Shown here piece after piece: positions 23,509-28,991 of a stretch of DNA of 28,991 bases (positions within the stretch are counted from its first letter, which is position 1; each line of letters begins with the position of its first letter). The notes under the pieces were generated by a model, which saw only the letters and a program-made list of their open reading frames with translations, did no database searches and was not told where the DNA came from. The translations under genes were made by a program, and so were the position numbers. The stretch covers positions 1 through 28,991 of the forward strand of contig JACPKQ010000029.1 of the NCBI GenBank assembly GCA_016186995.1, in the 5' to 3' direction. Source of the DNA: Deltaproteobacteria bacterium (lineage in GTDB: Bacteria > Bdellovibrionota > JACOXK01).

Positions 23509-24386
23509 TTAAAAGCATGACAGGTTTTGGATCTTCTGAAAGTTACGAATCTGGTTTTAATATTTCTGTTGAAATAAAATCAGTAAATCATCGTTTTTTA
23601 GAAATAAAAGTTCGTCTTCCTTATGATTGGAGCGATTTAGAAATTTCTTTAAGAGAGTTCATTAAAAAAAACTTTAAAAGAGGTTATTTTGAGGTTTCGG
23701 TTAAAAGAGAAGTGGGTGCTCAGGAAAAAACAGGGGGCTACCATGTTAATTTAGAACTTGCAAAAAATTACTATAAAGCCGCTACTCACATAGCAAGAGC
23801 GCTTAAACTAGAACCTCCTCAAATTGGAAATCTTCTTCGCAATCAAGATATTATTCATTATGAGTCAAAAAAATTAAAACCTACGTCCAAGTGGGATCTT
23901 TTAAAAAAATCTCTTAAGAAGGCCTCTCAAAAACTTTTAAAAATGAGACTTCACGAAGGAAAGAATTTAGAAAAAGAACTTTTAAAACACCTCCACACTC
24001 TTAAAAGCTTTCAAGAAGTTATCGAAAAAGAGGTTCCACAATCAAAGCAAGATCTTAAAGAAAGGCTTGAAAAACGCCTTCAAGAAGTATCTTTACCTCA
24101 ACCTGTGAACCCTGAACGTTTAGAGCAAGAGGTTGTGTTTTTATGTGAAAAAGCCGATATAACTGAAGAGGTAGTTCGTCTTAAAAGCCATATAGAACAG
24201 TTTGAGGATATTATGAGATCTAATGCTTTAAGTATTGGAAAGAACTTGGATTTTTTAACTCAAGAAATGAATCGTGAGATTAATACCATTTCTTCGAAAG
24301 CAAACTATTTAAGTATTCATAAACAGGTGGTGGCCTTTAAGACTGAGCTTGAGAAGTTAAAGGAACAAGTTCAAAATATTGAATAA
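23505..24386 (+). CDS. yicC: YicC family endoribonuclease-like protein
   Basis: 293 residues with the family's N-terminal MTGFG box, SVNHRFLEIKVRLP and the C-terminal block GKNLDFLTQEMNREINTISSKA. YicC proteins form barrel-like oligomers, and E. coli YicC is linked to RNA cleavage and control of the small RNA RyhB. Its place directly before gmk (2-bp gap) is the same as in many bacteria, and in this window rel follows, so the guanylate/stress grouping is conserved. The long middle region (about 150-200) is charged and probably coiled. Confidence 0.94.
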   Translation: MIKSMTGFGSSESYESGFNISVEIKSVNHRFLEIKVRLPYDWSDLEISLREFIKKNFKRGYFEVSVKREVGAQEKTGGYHVNLELAKNYYKAATHIARALKLEPPQIGNLLRNQDIIHYESKKLKPTSKWDLLKKSLKKASQKLLKMRLHEGKNLEKELLKHLHTLKSFQEVIEKEVPQSKQDLKERLEKRLQEVSLPQPVNPERLEQEVVFLCEKADITEEVVRLKSHIEQFEDIMRSNALSIGKNLDFLTQEMNREINTISSKANYLSIHKQVVAFKTELEKLKEQVQNIE

Positions 24387-24388
24387 AA

Positions 24389-24952
24389 ATGTCTGAAGGT
24401 CATTTATTTATTATTGCAGCACCCTCTGGCACAGGAAAAACAACCCTGTGCCACATGATTCTTGATCAGATTAAAAATACAGCTTCATCCATTTCTTACA
24501 CCACTCGAAAACCTAGAAGTGGAGAGAAGGATAAAGTTCATTATTATTTTATTTCTCATAAAGAGTTTGAAGAACTGAAGAGAAAAAGTTTTTTTGCTGA
24601 ATGGGCAGAAGTTTACGGAAAGCTTTATGGGACGAGTAAAAAATTTATTCAAGAAGAATTAAAAAAAGGAAATGATGTTATTCTTGATATTGATACTCAA
24701 GGTGAAAAACAACTTAAAAAAGTTTTCGGTCCAAAGGTAGTTTCTATTTTTTTACTTCCTCCTTCAGAAAAGGAGCTTAAAAAAAGGTTAGAGGGTAGGG
24801 GCACGGAATCAAAAAAATCTATTGAGAAAAGATTTTCATGGTCAAAACATGAAATTGAAGAGTCTCAAAGGTTTGATTATAAAATTATAAACGATGATTT
24901 ATCTCTCGCTTTCGAGAAAATAAAAAAAATTATTTATGAGTACAGAAAATAA
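24389..24952 (+). CDS. gmk: Guanylate kinase
   Basis: 187 residues, slightly short against about 205 in E. coli because the C-terminal helix ends early, at EYRK. It phosphorylates GMP to GDP. Walker A APSGTGKTT (12-18), the GMP-binding SYTTRKPRSGEKDKVHYYF, AEWAEVYGKLYGTSK and DIDTQGEKQLKK are present, then the lid RLEGRGTESKKSIEKR. No ribosome site precedes the ATG, so translation is likely coupled to yicC. The gene overlaps rel by 17 bp, and no rpoZ lies between them as it does in many proteobacteria. Confidence 0.96.
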   Translation: MSEGHLFIIAAPSGTGKTTLCHMILDQIKNTASSISYTTRKPRSGEKDKVHYYFISHKEFEELKRKSFFAEWAEVYGKLYGTSKKFIQEELKKGNDVILDIDTQGEKQLKKVFGPKVVSIFLLPPSEKELKKRLEGRGTESKKSIEKRFSWSKHEIEESQRFDYKIINDDLSLAFEKIKKIIYEYRK

Positions 24953-27131
24953 AACAAAAATAAACTCAGATGATGCACTCTTAGAGCAGGTGCAGGAAGT
25001 CATTACAGGGCTTTTAAAATATCACCCACAGGCCCCTCAAGATCTTATTCTTAAAGCATTTCAATTTTCAAAAGAGGCTCACAAGGGACAAAAACGTGTG
25101 GGTGGAGAAGATTATATTACACATCCTATTGCTGTAACTCGAATTTTAGTAAACATGAAAATGGACATTCCCACAATTTTAACAGGGCTTTTGCATGATA
25201 CTGTTGAAGATACTTTAGTAACCGTTCATCAAATTGAAAAAGAATTTGGTGATGAAGTAGCAAAACTTGTAGATGGTGTTACAAAACTTGCAAAATTGAA
25301 ATTTAAAACAAGTGAAGAAAAACAAGCTGAAAACTTTAGAAAAATGTTTATTGCGATGGCTCAAGATATCCGAGTGATTATTGTGAAGTTAGCAGATAGG
25401 CTTCACAATATGCGAACACTCATTCATATGGAAGATCATCGTCAACAGCGAATTGCCCAAGAAACCTTAGATATTTATGCACCTCTTGCTAATCGTCTGG
25501 GAATATCCTGGTTAAAAATAGAAATGGAAGACCTTTGCCTTCGTTATTTAAAACCTGATATTTACTATAGACTTGTTCAAAATATTGCAAAGAAAAAAGA
25601 AGAACGTGAAAAATATATTGAAGGAGTTGTAAGTCTTATTCACAAACATCTTGTAAAAAATAATATTAAAGCAAGTGTTAAAGGCCGCCCTAAACATTTT
25701 TACAGTATTTATAAAAAAATGGAGCAACAGAACTTAAGCTTTGATCAGGTTTTTGATATTTTGGGCTTCCGTATCATTGTTGATTCGATTGGTACTTGTT
25801 ATGAGACTTTAGGTCTTATTCACTCGATGTGGAAGCCTGTTCCAGGCCGCTTTAAAGATTACATCGCCATGCCTAAAGCAAACTCTTACCAATCTCTTCA
25901 TACCACATTGATTGGTCCCCACGGAGAAAGGGTTGAAATTCAAATTAGAACAAAAGAAATGGATCTTATTGCTGAAAAGGGTATTGCAGCTCACTGGCAA
26001 TATAAAGAAGGGCACATGGATCATGACGATGTAGAGAAATTTACATGGTTGCGGCAACTTATTGAATATCAAAAAGAGCTTAAAGATCCTACGGAGTTTT
26101 TAGATACTGTTAAAATCGATCTTTTCCCAGCTGAAATTTATATTTTTACACCTAAAGGACGAGTGATTGAGCTTCCTCAAGGTTCTACGCCGGTTGATTT
26201 TGCCTATGCCATTCATACAGAAGTAGGTGAACATTGTGTTGGAGCACGCGTGAATGGAAAAATTGTGCCTTTGCGTCGTAAACTTGAAAGTGGGGATACT
26301 GTTGAAGTGATGACGGATCCGCAAAGGCATCCAAGCAAAGACTGGTTGCAATTTGTTCAGACATCCAAAGCTAAAACAAAAATAAGAAAATTTATTAAAG
26401 AAGAACAACGTCAACGAGGGTTGCAATTAGGAGAAGAGCTTTGTGAAAAGTCTTTTCGAAAGTATTCACTTGAATTTAAAAAATTATTTATGAAGGGTGA
26501 GTTAGAGCCTGTAGCTAAAGAAATGAATTATAAAAAGGTTGAAGATTTAATTGCAGCAGTAGGATATGGGCTGATAGGTGCCGAGCACATTGCAAAACGT
26601 TTTTTAGAACAAGAAGTAACACCACAAGAGAAAAAAGAAAGTTTCATCAAACAAGTTCATCCAATTGTATCAAAAGGAGAAAAGCCAACTTCAGAAAGTG
26701 CTATTCAAGTTCGTGGGCTTGATGATATTCTGGTGCGCTTTGCACTCTGTTGCACACCTTTAAAAGGAGATCCTATTATTGGTTTTGTAACGAGAGGACG
26801 GGGTGTTACTGTACATCGCACAAGCTGTCCTAAAATGCTTTCTGCAGATCCTGCAAGAAAGATAGGTGTCAATTGGGAGAGTGAATCTCACATTGAACGA
26901 AATGTTCAAATCAAAGTTGTGTGTCTTGATGTAAAAGGGCTTTTAGTTGAGATGAGCCAAGTTTTTACAGACTGTGGAGTTAATATTGTGCAGGCCCAAA
27001 TAAGAACAACTCGTGATAAAAAAGCCATTAATGTTTTTACTGTTCAATTAGCGACAACCGAACAGCTTCGCAAGGTCATGCGTGCCATGGAAGCTGTTGA
27101 TGGTGTCATTTCTGTCGAAAGAGTTTCATGA
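24936..27131 (+). CDS. rel: Bifunctional (p)ppGpp synthetase/hydrolase, Rel/SpoT type
   Basis: 731 residues. The HD hydrolase domain has intact H63 and HD87-88 in LLHDTVEDT. The synthetase domain has the G-loop PGRFKDYIAMPK (about 303-314) and EIQIRT. TGS (IYIFTPKGRVIELPQGSTPVDFAYAIH), a helical region, a Cys-containing segment (RFALCCTPLKGD) and a C-terminal ACT domain follow. Both activities therefore look intact, so this could be the only long RSH enzyme of the cell. In the usual NGYQSLHT motif the Gly is Ser (NSYQSLHT). It sits in an operon with gmk, which makes GDP for its substrates. Confidence 0.96.
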   Translation: MSTENKTKINSDDALLEQVQEVITGLLKYHPQAPQDLILKAFQFSKEAHKGQKRVGGEDYITHPIAVTRILVNMKMDIPTILTGLLHDTVEDTLVTVHQIEKEFGDEVAKLVDGVTKLAKLKFKTSEEKQAENFRKMFIAMAQDIRVIIVKLADRLHNMRTLIHMEDHRQQRIAQETLDIYAPLANRLGISWLKIEMEDLCLRYLKPDIYYRLVQNIAKKKEEREKYIEGVVSLIHKHLVKNNIKASVKGRPKHFYSIYKKMEQQNLSFDQVFDILGFRIIVDSIGTCYETLGLIHSMWKPVPGRFKDYIAMPKANSYQSLHTTLIGPHGERVEIQIRTKEMDLIAEKGIAAHWQYKEGHMDHDDVEKFTWLRQLIEYQKELKDPTEFLDTVKIDLFPAEIYIFTPKGRVIELPQGSTPVDFAYAIHTEVGEHCVGARVNGKIVPLRRKLESGDTVEVMTDPQRHPSKDWLQFVQTSKAKTKIRKFIKEEQRQRGLQLGEELCEKSFRKYSLEFKKLFMKGELEPVAKEMNYKKVEDLIAAVGYGLIGAEHIAKRFLEQEVTPQEKKESFIKQVHPIVSKGEKPTSESAIQVRGLDDILVRFALCCTPLKGDPIIGFVTRGRGVTVHRTSCPKMLSADPARKIGVNWESESHIERNVQIKVVCLDVKGLLVEMSQVFTDCGVNIVQAQIRTTRDKKAINVFTVQLATTEQLRKVMRAMEAVDGVISVERVS

Positions 27132-28555
27132 AAAACCAATTTCAAAAGTATGTTCAATTTTGTCTTGATGAGGGTGCAACCTTTGCAGACTTTCGATTTG
27201 TTGAATGGGAGGAAGAGCATATAGATGTTCATAATGGTTATTTAGAAGACTTAAGCCATAGAACAGATGCTGGGGTTGGGGTGCGTGTTCTTCTCAATGG
27301 TTGTTGGGGATTTGCAGCAACAGCTTTTTTAGATGAAAAATCCATTTTAAATATATGCAAAGAAGCGCTGAAATTGGCAGAAGCTTCCTCAAGCTTAAGT
27401 CACTCTCATATTGAATGGACTCAAGAAAGATCTCATCAGGGTTTTTTTAAAACGGCTTTTGAGAAAGATCCTTTCAAGGTGGCACTTCATGAAAAAGTGG
27501 AGCATCTTAAAGAAGTGCATTCAAAGATGATCAAAAATTCAAAAATAAAACTTACAGATTCTTATATGATTTTTTCAAAAACAAATAAGATATACATTAA
27601 TTCTGAAAATACTTCTATTGAAACTTCGTGGGTGCAATCAGGGGGTCAAATTTCTGCAACAGCGGTTGGACAAAATGATGCACAAAGAAGAACACTGCCT
27701 GAAAACTATCGTAAAAAAGGGTATGAATGGATTGAAGAAATGAAATTTTTAGAAAGTGCTGAGAGGGTTTCAGAAGAGGCTATAAGTCTTTTAGGTGCAC
27801 AGATGTGTCCTACAAAAAAGACAAATATTATACTCGATCCACATCAAATGGCTCTTCAAGTGCATGAATCCATTGGGCACCCTTTAGAACTCGATCGTAT
27901 TTTTGGGTCTGAAGCAGGTTATGCAGGGAGAAGCTTTGTAAAACCAGAAATGATAGGAAATTTTATTTATGGGTCTTCACTTGTGAATGTCACTTTAGAT
28001 TCGACCCTTCCAGGGGAGTTAGGAACCGTTGGGTATGATGACGATGGAGTTAAAGCACAAGTAGTGCCTCTTATTAAAAAAGGTATTTTGGTTAATGCTT
28101 TAACCTCTCGTGAATATGCTTCTAAAATTCATAAAGAAAGCAATGCAACCAATATCGCAAGTTCTTGGAATAGAATGCCTATTATTCGCATGACAGGGAT
28201 TCACTTAGAACCTGGAGATCAAACCTTAGAAAGTCTTATCTCAGAAACTGAAGAAGGAATTTACATGAAAACCAATAAGAGTTGGTCGATTGACGATTTA
28301 AGACAAAATTTTCAGTTTGGGTGTGAAATAGCTTGGGAAATTAAAAATGGAAAATTAGGGCACATGTATAAGAACCCTAATTATCAAGGTATGACACCAG
28401 AGTTTTGGGGGGCTTGTAGTGGCATAGCTGATCGCTCTCACTGGGAAGTGAGGGGGGTACCTAATTGTGGAAAGGGTGAGCCTGGCCAAATTGGAAGAGT
28501 GTGTCACGGAGCTGCACACACTAAATTTAAGAATGTTCAAGTGTTTGGAACTTAA
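27128..28555 (+). CDS. tldD: TldD metalloprotease
   Basis: 475 residues, normal size. TldD carries the zinc site of the TldD/TldE heterodimer, which degrades unfolded peptides and matures ribosomal or RiPP peptides such as microcin B17. The signature HESIGH (about 246-251) within QVHESIGHPLELDRIFGSEA provides HExxxH, and a late Cys in GVPNCGKGEPGQIGRVCHG may be the third ligand. The N-terminal domain has GAFADFRFVEW-like GATFADFRFVEWEEE. The start overlaps rel as ATGA and the partner gene begins 3 bp after the stop. Confidence 0.95.
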   Translation: MKNQFQKYVQFCLDEGATFADFRFVEWEEEHIDVHNGYLEDLSHRTDAGVGVRVLLNGCWGFAATAFLDEKSILNICKEALKLAEASSSLSHSHIEWTQERSHQGFFKTAFEKDPFKVALHEKVEHLKEVHSKMIKNSKIKLTDSYMIFSKTNKIYINSENTSIETSWVQSGGQISATAVGQNDAQRRTLPENYRKKGYEWIEEMKFLESAERVSEEAISLLGAQMCPTKKTNIILDPHQMALQVHESIGHPLELDRIFGSEAGYAGRSFVKPEMIGNFIYGSSLVNVTLDSTLPGELGTVGYDDDGVKAQVVPLIKKGILVNALTSREYASKIHKESNATNIASSWNRMPIIRMTGIHLEPGDQTLESLISETEEGIYMKTNKSWSIDDLRQNFQFGCEIAWEIKNGKLGHMYKNPNYQGMTPEFWGACSGIADRSHWEVRGVPNCGKGEPGQIGRVCHGAAHTKFKNVQVFGT

Positions 28556-28558
28556 TTG

Positions 28559-28991
28559 ATGTTATTAGGTAAAGAGAAAATTCAAAATATTATAGTTGAA
28601 GTAAAAAAACTGGCTCATCCAGATCCGGTTGAGATTCGCATCAGATCACAACAATCACTTTTTTTAAGAATGTCTCAAAGCTCTCTCCACCAAAATACAT
28701 TTGAAGATAACTATACGATCCACATCAATCTTTATGGGAATAAAAAAAGAGTGGCGACTCATACCAACGATTTTTCTAAAACCTCTCTTAAAAAGGCTGT
28801 TTCTTACTTGAAAAGAGATCTTCAAACAGTACCTGAAGATCCTTATCTGACCTTGTTTCCAGAAATCAAAAGGAATATGGAGCTTAAAAATGTGACTGAA
28901 GATACTTCTTCAAGAGATCCTAAAATTTTAGCTGAGTTCTGCAAGCCTATTTTAGAAAAATCGAGATCTCACCATCTTATAGCTTCAGGAC
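28559..28991 (+). CDS. tldE: TldE/PmbA-like partner protein, 5' part only
   Basis: The first 144 codons are in the window and the frame is open to the edge. The product begins MLLGKEKIQNIIVEVKKL, then SLFLRMSQSSLHQNTFEDN, the N-terminal strand pattern of the TldD/PmbA family (a stretch that reads 'xLRFAxxxIHQN' in relatives), followed by VATHTNDFSKTSLKKAV. TldE/PmbA proteins lack the zinc site and pair with TldD, encoded 3 bp upstream. Identity rests on this N-terminal pattern and on the position. Confidence 0.8.
   Translation, partial: MLLGKEKIQNIIVEVKKLAHPDPVEIRIRSQQSLFLRMSQSSLHQNTFEDNYTIHINLYGNKKRVATHTNDFSKTSLKKAVSYLKRDLQTVPEDPYLTLFPEIKRNMELKNVTEDTSSRDPKILAEFCKPILEKSRSHHLIASG

Overview
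The window is about 29 kb of AT-rich, densely coded bacterial chromosome. The gene content points to a Gram-negative: several lipobox proteins, a LolA-type carrier, an ECF sigma/anti-sigma pair and a sigma-54 activator with an FHA domain. FHA-GGDEF and FHA-enhancer-binding proteins, endonuclease-type MutL, RNase Y and a 58-residue bacterial histone together fit the old 'Deltaproteobacteria' in the wide sense, most likely a Bdellovibrionota-like or related uncultured lineage. The taxonomic guess is inference from gene content; no rRNA is present.

Left part (1-8 kb): the 3' end of a tRNA, then repeats and a strong hairpin; a small coiled-coil protein; a family-2 O-methyltransferase divergent from a secreted protein, with overlapping -35 boxes; an FHA/sigma-54 activator divergent from nadB; a bacterial histone; an unknown lipoprotein; a baeRF-like 'translational machinery' protein; and a lone NuoI-type ferredoxin subunit.

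Middle (8-18.4 kb): RNase Y; a two-gene reverse unit of a large lipoprotein and a secreted protein, both of unknown function; an ECF sigma factor with its membrane anti-sigma; an isovaleryl-CoA-dehydrogenase-type enzyme followed directly by a short phosphoglucose isomerase; and a convergent LolA-like protein.

Right part (18.9 kb to the end): one compact forward run, FHA-GGDEF - mutL - miaA - accA - yicC - gmk - rel - tldD - tldE, with overlaps or gaps of only a few bases after mutL. It joins c-di-GMP and (p)ppGpp metabolism, mismatch repair, tRNA modification, fatty acid synthesis and the TldD/TldE protease in one probable operon.

Three things stand out. (1) A histone-fold protein with conserved R50/T52/D57, in a 177-bp gene whose leader is filled with palindromic repeats. 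(2) Three dispersed copies (about 232-317, 7841-8017, 18684-18832) of an undescribed palindromic element. Its ends and some core blocks are conserved, while its 15-17 bp stems differ completely in sequence yet stay paired. (3) A set of palindromic repeats ending in GATGAC that has landed in UTRs, in a terminator loop and, in frame, inside the MutL linker. Several genes also have a -10 box only 7-8 nt before the start codon, which suggests frequent leaderless transcription.
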